Part shown: positions 38,578-47,018 of the stretch, in pieces | Layout of the letters: the number at the start of each line of letters is the position of its first letter | Numbering within the stretch: position 1 is the stretch's first letter | Assembly (NCBI RefSeq): GCF_029309905.1 | Contig: NZ_JARBJP010000001.1 | Span: 434,001-498,000 of the forward strand | From: Brytella acorum | GTDB taxonomy: Bacteria > Pseudomonadota > Alphaproteobacteria > Acetobacterales > Acetobacteraceae | Direction of reading: 5' to 3' | DNA length: 64,000 bases | The notes under the pieces: model-generated | Told to the model about the DNA's origin: nothing | The model's database searches: none | What the model saw: only the letters and a program-made list of their open reading frames with translations | Program-made: the position numbers and the translations under genes

Positions 38578-39732
38578 TCAGCCCTGGCCGTGCAGGTTGG
38601 AGCTGGCGGCAATCGTCCGTGCGATCACGCGCAGATCCGTGCGGATTTCACCGCTGAGCTGGAGGCGCCCCTGATGGGAGTCTTCGATGAGGCGACCGAG
38701 CTGGGCTTCGATCCTGGCAAACTGTTCGCGGGTCTGGCGGGCTTCATCGAAAGCGGGAGAGCCCGGCGTCACCGCGTCCGCCGCGTGTTTGACGAGGGGA
38801 GCGAGCGCAAGCTGGGTTTCGGCAAGACGCGTCACAAGCTTCTGGTTGGCATGCAGGGCTTCGGTCATATCGCCGAGACGCTCCTGCAGGGCTTCGAGAA
38901 GCAGGACCTGTTTTGAACGTCCTTCCTCTCCGCGTATGATTGCGTTCTGAAGGGCTTCCATGTTTTCGGCCGTCTGCTCGAGCAGGGCCTGGACATACGC
39001 CGGAACCGAGGAGTCACCAGTTTCGATGGCCGATCCACCGACGCGTGTCAGTCCGGCGAGCCACTCTTCAAGTTCATTGAAAAAACGTGTCTGGGCCTGC
39101 CCGGCGGTCAGGTCGAGAAAGCCCAGGACGAGGGCGCCGGCCAGGCCATACATCGAACCTGAAAACGCCGTGGACATTCCATGCAGTGGCGCTGCCAGGC
39201 CCGTTTTCAACTGCCCGAACATATTGTCGAGGTTGCCGTCTCCTACCGACATGTCCCCGATCACATTGGCGATCGAACTGACCGTCAGCAGCAGGCCGTA
39301 GAAGGTGCCGAGAAGACCCAGGAAAATCAGGAGCTGCGTCATGTAGCGCGAGATTTCGCGCGATTCGTCGAGGCGCGACGACAGACTGTCGAGCATGATC
39401 TGCGTCGTCTGCGTGGAGAGCGAGATCCGGTCGTGCCGGTTGCGCGAGGCGAGCATGCTGGCCATGGGCGCGAGCAGGCGCGGAGGACTGGGCGGGGCGA
39501 GGCCCGTGCGCGGCTGCCGCAGCAGTTCGACCCATTTCACTTCGGGAAGAAGCCTCAAGACGATGCTGATGTTCCAGGCGACGCCGATGAGAAGGATGGT
39601 GAGGATCAGCCCGTCGAGGAGCGGATTGCTGAGAAAGGCCGCGGTCAGCGTACGCCACAGCATGGCCCCGACCGCCGCGACGGCGACGAGGAACACGGCC
39701 ATGCGAAGCAGGAAAATGGTCGGTCTGGTCAC
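38578..39732 (-). CDS. MotA/TolQ/ExbB-like proton channel subunit
   Basis: 384 residues with two N-terminal helices, then a cytoplasmic loop, and a pair of helices around YMTQLLIFLGLLGTFYGLLLTV and MSTAFSGSMYGLAGALVLGFLDL, the MotA/TolQ/ExbB channel core. The C-terminal tail (about 260-384) is a charged coiled coil. Translation starts with GTG whose last bases form the upstream stop (GTGA overlap with the OmpA-like gene). With the MotB-like partner it probably forms a proton-driven inner-membrane motor; the load it drives is unknown. Confidence 0.85.
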   Translation of the reverse strand: MTRPTIFLLRMAVFLVAVAAVGAMLWRTLTAAFLSNPLLDGLILTILLIGVAWNISIVLRLLPEVKWVELLRQPRTGLAPPSPPRLLAPMASMLASRNRHDRISLSTQTTQIMLDSLSSRLDESREISRYMTQLLIFLGLLGTFYGLLLTVSSIANVIGDMSVGDGNLDNMFGQLKTGLAAPLHGMSTAFSGSMYGLAGALVLGFLDLTAGQAQTRFFNELEEWLAGLTRVGGSAIETGDSSVPAYVQALLEQTAENMEALQNAIIRGEEGRSKQVLLLEALQERLGDMTEALHANQKLVTRLAETQLALAPLVKHAADAVTPGSPAFDEARQTREQFARIEAQLGRLIEDSHQGRLQLSGEIRTDLRVIARTIAASSNLHGQG

Positions 39733-40532
39733 GGCGTGGCCTTTTGAGCAGGAGAGGATGATGAAGGAACCGGGACCGCGGCGGTGCCGAACTGGGCCTG
39801 CGCGGGTTTGAGCGGGACGGCCCCCTCGGCGATCACGTCCAGGCGATCGGGTGGACTGGAATCGCCAGCAGGGGGCACGCCGATGGCCCGCGGGTAAATG
39901 CGTGTGGTGGCGACGCCGCTGTTGATGAGGATCGACCGCACCACAAGTGCACGCGCCAGGGCGACACGGCGGGGCATGGAATAATCGTCAGTTTTGCCCG
40001 GTGCGTAGCTCAGGAGCGTGACCCGCAAATCTGGCCGCGCGGCCAGGCGGCTGGCCGCCGCTTTCAACGCGTCAAAGGTCGCGGGGCTGACATCGGCCTT
40101 GTCCTGACCGAACAGGACGCGGACGCCGTCGGGTCGCTCGCTCACGGAGCCCGGAGCGCCGGCCACGGGCGTCACCGGGGTCGGGGGTACGGCGGGATGT
40201 ATCGGCACCTCGACGGTGGGAGGCGGTATGATGACGGGCGCGGGCGCCGCTGCGGGCACGGCAGGCGGTAAAACCGCATGCGTGGCCATCGAGGTCGGTG
40301 GCGGCGTGACCGGTGCGGTCCCTGGCTTGTTCGGTATCGTGCCGGAACGGGCGCTTCTGGCGACGGGGCTGTGCGTCGTGCGGCTCGGGACGGCCTTGGG
40401 CGGCGGCGGCGCTGCCATCGGCAGAGCATCGGGATTGGTCGAAATCTGGGCGTGGGCGGTCGGCCCGGTGAGGAGGGCAGCCGCGAGGGCCACCGGGAGA
40501 AGACGGAGAGTGAATGGTTGCGGCCGTTTCAT
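39729..40532 (-). CDS. Exported proline-rich OmpA-like protein
   Basis: 267 residues: signal peptide (ALAAALLTGPTAHA), a long Pro/Ala-rich linker (about 35-140) fit to span the periplasm, and a degenerate OmpA-like domain (VLFGQDKADVSPATFDALKAAASRL, TLLSYAPG, RRVALARALVVRSILINSGV, RIYPRAIGVP). First gene of the set and overlapped by four bases with the MotA-like gene. The linker suggests a piece that connects the motor to the outer envelope. Confidence 0.8.
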   Translation of the reverse strand: MKRPQPFTLRLLPVALAAALLTGPTAHAQISTNPDALPMAAPPPPKAVPSRTTHSPVARSARSGTIPNKPGTAPVTPPPTSMATHAVLPPAVPAAAPAPVIIPPPTVEVPIHPAVPPTPVTPVAGAPGSVSERPDGVRVLFGQDKADVSPATFDALKAAASRLAARPDLRVTLLSYAPGKTDDYSMPRRVALARALVVRSILINSGVATTRIYPRAIGVPPAGDSSPPDRLDVIAEGAVPLKPAQAQFGTAAVPVPSSSSPAQKATP

Positions 40533-40662
40533 GTTGGCGCAATCCTAACCACGCCCTTCCGTGGGGAGCAATGGCCCGTCTTGATCCTCGAGCGGATTTG
40601 GTTGCTGGCCGTCGGGGGCAGGGGACGCCAAGAGGCAGACGCCGGGCCTGCCCCAGTCTGTT

Positions 40663-41493
40663 TCAGGCTTCAGGATGAATCGCGGCGTGCAGGATGGCGC
40701 GCAGGGGGCCATGCATGTGGGCGTTTCCGGCAACGACCGTCAGGTCTCCGTCGAAATTCGCGATTTCACGCCCGTTCTCATCGGTCACGTAACCGCCCGC
40801 CTCACGCACGAGCAGGATGCCTGCCGCGCAGTCCCAGGGCTTGAGGCCGATTTCCCAGAACCCTTCGTAACGACCTGCGGCAACCCAGGCGAGGTCGAGG
40901 GCCGCCGCGCCGAAGCGACGGATGCCCGCGACCTGCGGCATCAGCGCGCCAAGCGTCCGCGCGAAGGGAAGGCGGCGCTGGGCCGGGACTTTCGCAAAAG
41001 GGATGCCGGTCGCGAAAACGGACTGGAGCATTTCACGGCGCGCGGAAACGCGCAGGCGGCGGTCGTTGAGGAAAGCGCCCACGCCGCGCTCGGCCCAGAA
41101 CATTTCGTTATTGACCGGATTATAGACGAGGGCCGCGGCGATCTCGGTCTGACCGTCTGACAGGCGGCGCTCGAGGGCGATCGAAATGGCCCATTGCGGA
41201 ATGCCGTGCAGGAAATTTGTCGTCCCGTCGAGCGGATCGACGATCCAGCGCCATGTCCAGTTCTCGCCGCCCGACGCGCCGCTCTCTTCCATCAGGAAAG
41301 CATAGCCCGGGCGCGCGCGCTCGAGTTCTTCGCGAATGATCGTCTCGGCGCGAAGGTCGGCCTGGGACACGAAATCGCCCGGACCTTTGACGCTGACCTG
41401 CAACTGCTCCACTTCGGCGAAGTCGCGGACCAGGCGCCGGGCCGCCTTGGTCGCGGCATTCTGCATGACGGTCATGTGCGGTGAGAGGCGCAT
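40663..41493 (-). CDS. suhB: Inositol monophosphatase family protein (SuhB-like)
   Basis: Mg-dependent sugar/inositol phosphatase, 276 residues. Metal motifs EESG, DPLDGTTNF and the late WDCAAGILLVREAGG are all intact. Bacterial SuhB proteins also modulate rRNA transcription; related HisN enzymes dephosphorylate histidinol phosphate, so the name is provisional. ATG at 41493, about 75 bases after efp on the same strand, a neighbourhood seen in other acetic acid bacteria. Confidence 0.9.
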   Translation of the reverse strand: MRLSPHMTVMQNAATKAARRLVRDFAEVEQLQVSVKGPGDFVSQADLRAETIIREELERARPGYAFLMEESGASGGENWTWRWIVDPLDGTTNFLHGIPQWAISIALERRLSDGQTEIAAALVYNPVNNEMFWAERGVGAFLNDRRLRVSARREMLQSVFATGIPFAKVPAQRRLPFARTLGALMPQVAGIRRFGAAALDLAWVAAGRYEGFWEIGLKPWDCAAGILLVREAGGYVTDENGREIANFDGDLTVVAGNAHMHGPLRAILHAAIHPEA

Positions 41494-41566
41494 GGCGTGG
41501 CTTTCTGATTCGAAGGTGAAAAGAGCAGGAAACGGGTCGGGACGACGTCAGGTGGAAGGGCCGCGG

Positions 41567-42133
41567 TCAGCCCTTTGCACGCTCCACGTAGCTTGCGTCT
41601 TCGGTGCGGATCACGACGCGCTCTCCGGCCTCGATGAAGGGCGGAACCATCGTCTTGACGCCGTTGGACAGGAGCGCTGGCTTATAGGACGAGCTTGCCG
41701 TCTGGCCTTTGACCACGGGATCGGCCTCGACGATTTCGAGCGTGACCTGTGGCGGCAGGGTGACGCCGACCGGATCGCCTTCCACAAGCTTGACGTTCAG
41801 GGCCATGTTGTCCTGAAGGAACGGAAGCTGGTCGCCGAAGAAATCCTTGTGCAGCATGAGCTGCTCGAACGTCTCAGGGTCCATGAGGACGATGTTGTCG
41901 CCATCTTCGTACGAGTAGCTGTAGTCCTTGTCCTCGGTCATCAGGCGCTCGACCGAGTCCGCCGTGCGCCAGCGTTCGTTGGTTTTGTTGCCGGTGTTGA
42001 GGTCGCGCATTTCGACCTGGATAAACGCGCCACCCTTGCCCGGTGTGATGATCTGCTGCTTGAGGACGGTCCAGCGGCGGCCGTCATGCTCGATGACCTG
42101 GCCAGCGCGGATCAGGTTCGCCTGCTGTTTCAT
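41567..42133 (-). CDS. efp: Translation elongation factor P
   Basis: Relieves ribosome stalling at polyproline. The 188-residue protein has the three EF-P barrels; the loop PGKGGAF carries Lys33, the residue modified in many bacteria. ATG 42133 gives MKQQANLIRAGQV, the expected start. No epmA/epmB is in the window, so the modification state is unknown. It may matter for the proline-rich OmpA-like protein nearby (inference). Confidence 0.97.
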   Translation of the reverse strand: MKQQANLIRAGQVIEHDGRRWTVLKQQIITPGKGGAFIQVEMRDLNTGNKTNERWRTADSVERLMTEDKDYSYSYEDGDNIVLMDPETFEQLMLHKDFFGDQLPFLQDNMALNVKLVEGDPVGVTLPPQVTLEIVEADPVVKGQTASSSYKPALLSNGVKTMVPPFIEAGERVVIRTEDASYVERAKG

Positions 42134-42306
42134 GGTGGGGTTCCCGGGACTGGATAAAGGCGCGCGTGAAGCGCCGGAATGACGCGGGCTTCTAGCGCTC
42201 CCGAGCGCGAAGGGCAAGCGAGACCGCTCTCCAAGGTGTGAACGCAACACGGTGTTGCGGCGTTCTATGGGATGGAGACAGCTTCACTTCAAAGGATGGA
42301 CCCGTC

Positions 42307-42612
42307 ATGTATGACATGAAGAAACTCGCGAACCTCGAAAAGATGAACACGGCCGCCGAGCCGGGCATGAAGGCTTTCTGGGCGTTCAATGACGCGGCCT
42401 TCGCGGATGGAGCGCTCAACCGCCTGACGAAGGAACTGATTGCCCTGGGCGTCGCGATGACGACACAGTGTCCTTATTGCATTGAGCTGCACACCAAGGC
42501 CGCGCGCGAAGCTGGCGCCACGGATGCGCAGCTCTCCGAAGCGGCGCTCGTCGCGGCGGCCATTCGCGCGGGTGGCGCGATCACCCATGCGACTCACATG
42601 TTCGGTGCGTAA
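42307..42612 (+). CDS. AhpD-like carboxymuconolactone decarboxylase family protein
   Basis: 101 residues with the redox/peroxidase motif CPYCIELH (Cys-x-x-Cys-x3-His) typical of AhpD-like disulfide proteins that act in peroxide defence or thiol exchange. AAAGGA lies ten bases before ATG 42307. It is single and divergent from efp. Confidence 0.9.
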   Translation: MYDMKKLANLEKMNTAAEPGMKAFWAFNDAAFADGALNRLTKELIALGVAMTTQCPYCIELHTKAAREAGATDAQLSEAALVAAAIRAGGAITHATHMFGA

Positions 42613-42651
42613 GAACTTCAGCGCATAAGAACGCCCGCGTGGCTCACCATT

Positions 42652-43230
42652 TCAGGCGTGGCCGACTGCGCCTGTGAGGGTGAGCGGGTCCATGTTGATG
42701 GACGCCAGCGCCCGACGCCATTTCCCGGCATGGTCGCCGCCGAACACCAGGGCCTGCGTGGCGGGCGCGACCATCCATGCGCTGTGCCGGATCAGTTCCT
42801 CTTCGAGCTGACCCGGCGCCCAGGAGGCATGGCCGATGGCGAGAAGGACGTCGCGGGGGCCGGACCCGTCAGCGATGTCGCGCAGGATATCGAGACTGGC
42901 CGTCAGGGTTCGTTCCGCATCGACCACGACGCTGCTGTCGCTCGTCCAGTCCGGCGAATGCAGGACGAAACCGCGTTCATCCTCGACTGGGCCCCCTTTG
43001 CAAACGCCGATGCGACGCTTCGACGGCGCGGGCTCGATGCCAAGCTGATCGAAGAGGGCATCCTGGCCGGGATGGGACAGATGTTTGTTGACGACAAGTC
43101 CCATGGCGCCGTCCTCGGGCGTATGGGCGCACAGATAAATGACGCTATGGGCAAATTCGGAGTCCGAAAGTGCGGGGGTGGCCACAAGGAGAAAGCCCGT
43201 CAGGCTCCGGGGGCTGGCATCGGAAGTCAT
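42652..43230 (-). CDS. yqgE: YqgE/AlgH family (UPF0301) protein
   Basis: 192 residues matching the family: SLTGFLLVATPALSDSEFAHSVIYLCAH near the N-terminus, GAMGLVVNKHL, and GHASWAPGQLEEELIRHSAW. The biochemical role is unsettled; it often neighbours ruvX or DNA/RNA genes in other bacteria, not here. ATG 43230 is preferred over a TTG at 43266. Confidence 0.93.
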   Translation of the reverse strand: MTSDASPRSLTGFLLVATPALSDSEFAHSVIYLCAHTPEDGAMGLVVNKHLSHPGQDALFDQLGIEPAPSKRRIGVCKGGPVEDERGFVLHSPDWTSDSSVVVDAERTLTASLDILRDIADGSGPRDVLLAIGHASWAPGQLEEELIRHSAWMVAPATQALVFGGDHAGKWRRALASINMDPLTLTGAVGHA

Positions 43231-43362
43231 ATCCCGCAATGTCGGAGGTTCGGGGCGGGTTTGCAAGCCGGGCCCGATCCGGGTCAGCCTCTATCCGCTG
43301 AAAACGACCCAGGTCAGGCCGCTCGACCTCAGACTCGATACGGAAACAAAGGAGAGACAATC

Positions 43363-44118
43363 ATGGCGACTGTTCTTGTCACCGGTGCCACGGCCGGATT
43401 TGGCCGTGCCATCACGCGACGACTGGTGCGTGAAGGACATCGGATCATTGCAACCGGTCGTCGGCAGGAGCGGCTCGAGGCGCTCCGCGACGAACTCGGC
43501 GCCACGGTCCTGCTGCCGTTCCGTCTGGACATGAGCGACCTGTCAGCGATCCATGCCTTGCCGGGTTCGCTCCCCGAAGGCTGGAGAGAGGTCGATGTGC
43601 TGGTGAACAATGCGGGGCTGGCGCTGGGTATCGCTCCGGCCCAGGATGCCGCGTGGTCGGACTGGGAGACCATGATCGCCACGAATGTCACCGGGCTCGC
43701 CGCCATCACGCGCGCGCTCCTTCCGGGAATGGTCGCGCGGAACAGCGGCTATATCCTCTCGCTGGGCAGCATCGCCGGGACATATCCGTACAAGGGTGGC
43801 AACGTGTACGGGGCGACCAAGGCTTTTGTTGAACAGTTCATGCTCAATCTGCGCGCCGATCTGCTGGGCACGCGCATAAGGGTCACGAATATCGAGCCCG
43901 GCCTGTGTGGAGGGAGCGAGTTCAGCGAAGTCCGCCTGCGTGACGATTCCAGGGCCGCCGCGGTCTATCAGGGCACGACCCCTCTGACGCCCGAGGACAT
44001 CGCGGAGACCGTCTCGTGGCTGATCGGTCTTCCCGCTCACGTGAACATCAACAGGATGGAAATGATGCCGGTTTGTCAGGCGCCGTCCGGGCCAGCAGTG
44101 GATCGTCATCTTGGGTGA
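43363..44118 (+). CDS. ydfG: YdfG-type short-chain dehydrogenase (3-hydroxy acid dehydrogenase)
   Basis: 251-residue SDR with TGATAGFG at the N-terminus, NNAG, serine in SLGS and the YGATK pair; NIEPGLCGGSEFSEVR is the signature region of the YdfG/3-hydroxypropionate dehydrogenase group, which oxidises serine and 3-hydroxy acids with NADP. AAAGGAGAG precedes ATG 43363. Its stop overlaps the PPK2 start by eight bases, so it leads a three-gene operon. Confidence 0.92.
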   Translation: MATVLVTGATAGFGRAITRRLVREGHRIIATGRRQERLEALRDELGATVLLPFRLDMSDLSAIHALPGSLPEGWREVDVLVNNAGLALGIAPAQDAAWSDWETMIATNVTGLAAITRALLPGMVARNSGYILSLGSIAGTYPYKGGNVYGATKAFVEQFMLNLRADLLGTRIRVTNIEPGLCGGSEFSEVRLRDDSRAAAVYQGTTPLTPEDIAETVSWLIGLPAHVNINRMEMMPVCQAPSGPAVDRHLG

Positions 44119-45052
44119 CGCCAAGGATTACCGCGCTCTGGGGCGCGAACTCGTCGAACGCTTTCTCGTCCGGGACGGTAAGGATTTCGACCTCGACAAG
44201 GTGCCGACGGCTGAAAAAGGCGGTCTCGACAAATCCACGGTGCGCCGGATCTTCAGGGATTGCAGGATGCGGCTCGCGGCCCTCCAGGAGAGGCTGGCGG
44301 CGAATGGAGAGCATGGGATACTCATTGTGCTCCAGGGCATGGATACGGCGGGAAAGGACAGCCTGATCCGTCATGTGATGTCCGGGATGAACCCCCAGGG
44401 CACACATGTGACCTCGTTCAAGCAGCCCAGCGTCGACGAGCAGAAACACGACTTCCTGTGGCGCGTGCACGCGGCGATGCCAGCGCGGGGGCAGGTCGGC
44501 GTTTTCAATCGCAGTCATTATGAAGACGTGCTCGTGGCGAGGGTGCATGCCGAACGTCTCGACAGGCATGCCTTCGCAGGAGATCCCGAGACCCCGGCCT
44601 TCTGGGACGGGCGCCTGGAGGACATCCGTCATTTCGAGCGCTACCTGACGCGGCAGAATTTCTGCATTCTCAAGGTCTTCCTGCATATTTCGCCGGACGA
44701 GCAGCGTTCGCGCATCCTGCAAAGGATCGACCGTCCGGAGAAGCGCTGGAAATTCGATCAGTCCGATCTCACGGAGCGCACGTTCTGGCCCGCCTATCAT
44801 CGGGCCTATCAGGAAGCCGTGGCCGGGACCGCCACACCTTATGCACCCTGGCTCGTCGTTCCTTCGGACCATAAGTGGTTTTCACGATTTGTCGTGATGG
44901 AGGCGCTGATCGCGATGCTGGAAACCATCAACCCGGAGCCTCCGCCCGCGGCGCCGGAAATTCTCACCAAGCTCTCAGATCTGCGCCGCCGTCTCAGGAA
45001 CGATACCATCGGCGATGAGCCGTCCAACCACGATGCAAAGGGAAAATCATGA
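44111..45052 (+). CDS. Polyphosphate kinase 2 family protein
   Basis: Polyphosphate:nucleotide phosphotransferase, 313 residues. Walker A QGMDTAGKDS, then HVMSGMNPQGTHVTSFKQPS, and FNRSHYEDVL identify the PPK2 group; these enzymes make (d)NTP/NDP from polyphosphate. Translation begins at a TTG (44111) inside the ydfG stop region; no ATG occurs in frame until residue 53, too late for the fold. The four-base ATGA overlap with the esterase downstream indicates translational coupling. Class (AMP, ADP or GDP preference) cannot be assigned by eye. Confidence 0.93.
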   Translation: MGDAKDYRALGRELVERFLVRDGKDFDLDKVPTAEKGGLDKSTVRRIFRDCRMRLAALQERLAANGEHGILIVLQGMDTAGKDSLIRHVMSGMNPQGTHVTSFKQPSVDEQKHDFLWRVHAAMPARGQVGVFNRSHYEDVLVARVHAERLDRHAFAGDPETPAFWDGRLEDIRHFERYLTRQNFCILKVFLHISPDEQRSRILQRIDRPEKRWKFDQSDLTERTFWPAYHRAYQEAVAGTATPYAPWLVVPSDHKWFSRFVVMEALIAMLETINPEPPPAAPEILTKLSDLRRRLRNDTIGDEPSNHDAKGKS

Positions 45053-46026
45053 AAATCTCTGACCAGGGCGATCCGCGCGCGCTCGTCGATCCGGCGCTGC
45101 TGCCGTTTCTCGACCTGCTGCCTGCGGGGGACGTGACGGCCGAGACGCTTGCATGGCGCCGGTCCCGCATGCGTGATCTGGTGGCGCTACAGGAGCGCAC
45201 CCAGGACGGGTTGGCTGTGAGCGTGACGGAAAGCCACGTGCCTGGTTCTGAGGGGGCTGCGGACGTGCGCGTCCTGGTGGTCGCGCCGAAGACCGGGGGC
45301 GCCGGTCGGGGCGCGATGCTGCACTGTCATGGCGGCGGCATGGTCATGGGCATGCCGGAATTGAGCCTGCCCGTGCTGCGCCAGATGGCGGACACGCTGG
45401 ACATCGTCATCGTCTCCGTCGACTACCGCCTGGCTCCGGAGGCACCGTTTCCGGCGCCCATCGAGGACTGCTACGCAGCACTTGTCTGGCTGCATGCGAA
45501 TGCCGAATCGTTGGGGGTCGATCCGACCAGAATCGGCGTGACCGGCGAAAGTGCGGGAGGCAACCTTGCGGCGGCGGTAAGCCTGATGGCGCGGGATCGG
45601 AAGGGACCGCCGCTTCTGTTTCAGAATCTGATCTATCCGATGCTCGATGAGCGGCCGGATGCGACGGACAATCCGCTGGTCGGCGCGTTTTGCTGGACCC
45701 GCGCGAGCAACGCGTTCGCATGGCAGGCTTATCTTGGCTCCAAGACCGATGGCCCTGTTTCTCCCTACGCGGCCCCGGCGCGCGCGCAGGATCTGTCGGG
45801 TCTGCCGCCCACCTGGCTGTGTGTGGGCGCGCTGGATCTTTTTCTCGATGAAGATCTGCGCTTCGTGCGCGACCTCGCCGCCGCGGGCGTCCCGGTGGAA
45901 CTGGTCGTATATCCCGGCGCGTTTCACGCCTTCGACGTTGCGCCCCATGCTCCGGTTGCGATCCGCGCCAGAAGCGATCGTATGGAAGCCCTGAGGAGAG
46001 CATTCTCCGTGTCCGATCAAGCATGA
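45049..46026 (+). CDS. Alpha/beta-hydrolase esterase, HSL family
   Basis: 325-residue esterase with the oxyanion motif HGGGMVMG, nucleophile elbow GESAGG, and a charge-relay pair in DLFLDEDLRF and GAFHAF. This is the hormone-sensitive lipase family of short-chain carboxylesterases. It is cytosolic (no signal peptide), starts within the PPK2 stop codon, and is last in the ydfG-ppk2-esterase operon. The substrate is unknown. Confidence 0.92.
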   Translation: MKISDQGDPRALVDPALLPFLDLLPAGDVTAETLAWRRSRMRDLVALQERTQDGLAVSVTESHVPGSEGAADVRVLVVAPKTGGAGRGAMLHCHGGGMVMGMPELSLPVLRQMADTLDIVIVSVDYRLAPEAPFPAPIEDCYAALVWLHANAESLGVDPTRIGVTGESAGGNLAAAVSLMARDRKGPPLLFQNLIYPMLDERPDATDNPLVGAFCWTRASNAFAWQAYLGSKTDGPVSPYAAPARAQDLSGLPPTWLCVGALDLFLDEDLRFVRDLAAAGVPVELVVYPGAFHAFDVAPHAPVAIRARSDRMEALRRAFSVSDQA

Positions 46027-46049
46027 GTGCATTTTTCTTGCGATGATAT

Positions 46050-46064
46050 TGCGAATTGTTCTCA
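46050..46064 (+). promoter_or_regulatory. Candidate Fur/iron box of bfd
   Basis: TGCGAAT-T-GTTCTCA, a near-perfect 7-1-7 dyad of the TGNNAAT/ATTNNCA iron-regulator pattern, 43 bases upstream of the bfd start. Confidence 0.5.
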
Positions 46065-46106
46065 TCGGTGGTTAAATGGCTGTGTCCTGCCGTGATGGAA
46101 CTTTCG

Positions 46107-46337
46107 ATGATCATCTGCTCGTGCAATGCGCTTACGAATCACGATGTCGAACATGCCGTAGACAGGGGCGCGCGACGCCCTTCGGAAATTTACGCCGCAC
46201 GGAACTGCAAGGCTCAGTGTGGCAACTGTGTTCCGGGAATGGTCTGCACGTTGCGGGCGCTGCTGCAACAGCGGGCCAATGACAGCGGGTTGCCACCGTC
46301 GCGCCGCCCCGCCGATGTGGTCGCCTCTTTTCTCTAG
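46107..46337 (+). CDS. bfd: Bacterioferritin-associated ferredoxin
   Basis: 76-residue [2Fe-2S] protein that hands electrons to bacterioferritin to release stored iron. The cysteines fit the Bfd pattern: Cys4-x-Cys6, then Cys38-x-x-Cys41. The ATG at 46107 (GGAAC upstream) gives the standard MIICSC; the longer frame from 46056 is not supported. An iron-box-like dyad lies upstream. The stop codon is embedded in a palindromic repeat. No bacterioferritin gene is in the window. Confidence 0.92.
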   Translation: MIICSCNALTNHDVEHAVDRGARRPSEIYAARNCKAQCGNCVPGMVCTLRALLQQRANDSGLPPSRRPADVVASFL

Positions 46338-46378
46338 AGCCGTATCCGTTCACACTGGTTCACCGAAATCGCTCTAGA
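46333..46378. repeat. REP-like palindromic element
   Basis: TCTAGAGC at 46333-46340 and GCTCTAGA at 46371-46378 enclose a 30-base interior with two GTTCAC repeats. This layout matches intergenic palindromic repeats of alphaproteobacteria. It overlaps the bfd stop codon and may stabilise or terminate that mRNA. Confidence 0.6.
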
Positions 46379-46458
46379 CCATTGTTTTGTCGAGCATTTT
46401 CAGCGTCCCGCTCGCGCGCATCATCGTATCTGCCTTTTGGTGGAAGGGAATGACGCTC

Positions 46459-46989
46459 ATGACGACGTCTGTTCGATCCGTTGATCTTCCCTGTAGCGAA
46501 CGCCTCGCCTTATGGGTGCTCCGTCGCTTCGCCCGTTACCGCGGCTCGGCGTGCGGCGGCCAGATCTGCCTGATGCAGGGCATCTTCTTCCCGTGTTTCC
46601 GTGAAGATTTCGATGGTGTCGCTCAGGCGCTCGAGGGTGCTTTCGCACGCATTGATGAGGGTGCGGATATGCCACTCGACATTGCCAGTGCGGGGGTGGC
46701 GGTGCTCACGCCTCTGGAGGTCGTGCTGCTGGCGGCGACGGCTGCCATGCAGGCGGGCGACCGTGAACGGGCCCGACATCACATCAGCCGCGATATGCGT
46801 CTGTGCAGGGCGACGGGGGCTTTTCTATCGGCGACTGGGCTTCTGGCCCTACGGCTGGCCGGGGCCGGTCACTGGCTGGTATGGCCGGACGACGCATCCG
46901 TCATGTCTCGAAGCCGTCCGTCCGGCATGTCATCCGGAAGCGGTGAGGCCGCGAGACGGGCCATCGGCGACGTCCCGACGGGGCATTGA
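46459..46989 (+). CDS. Conserved-looking protein of unknown function, 176 residues
   Basis: Not recognised. Begins at ATG 46459 with AGGGA nine bases upstream. Mostly alpha-helical pattern with several cysteines in the first half (PCSERLALWVLRRF, SACGGQICLMQG, FFPCF) and an alanine/leucine-rich centre ending HWLVWPDD; the last 30 residues are low complexity. No membrane helix or known motif is evident. Codon usage fits the neighbours. Confidence 0.6.
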   Translation: MTTSVRSVDLPCSERLALWVLRRFARYRGSACGGQICLMQGIFFPCFREDFDGVAQALEGAFARIDEGADMPLDIASAGVAVLTPLEVVLLAATAAMQAGDRERARHHISRDMRLCRATGAFLSATGLLALRLAGAGHWLVWPDDASVMSRSRPSGMSSGSGEAARRAIGDVPTGH

Positions 46990-47018
46990 AGCGCGCCGTC
47001 GGGGAGCATGCGCGGTCT

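Noticed and set aside
37567-40532. A complete Zorya antiphage system
   Set aside because: MotA-like and MotB-like genes resemble ZorA/ZorB, but no ZorC, ZorD or ZorE gene is adjacent, and the third gene is a proline-rich OmpA-like protein. Housekeeping neighbours (suhB, efp, lepA) argue against a defence island.
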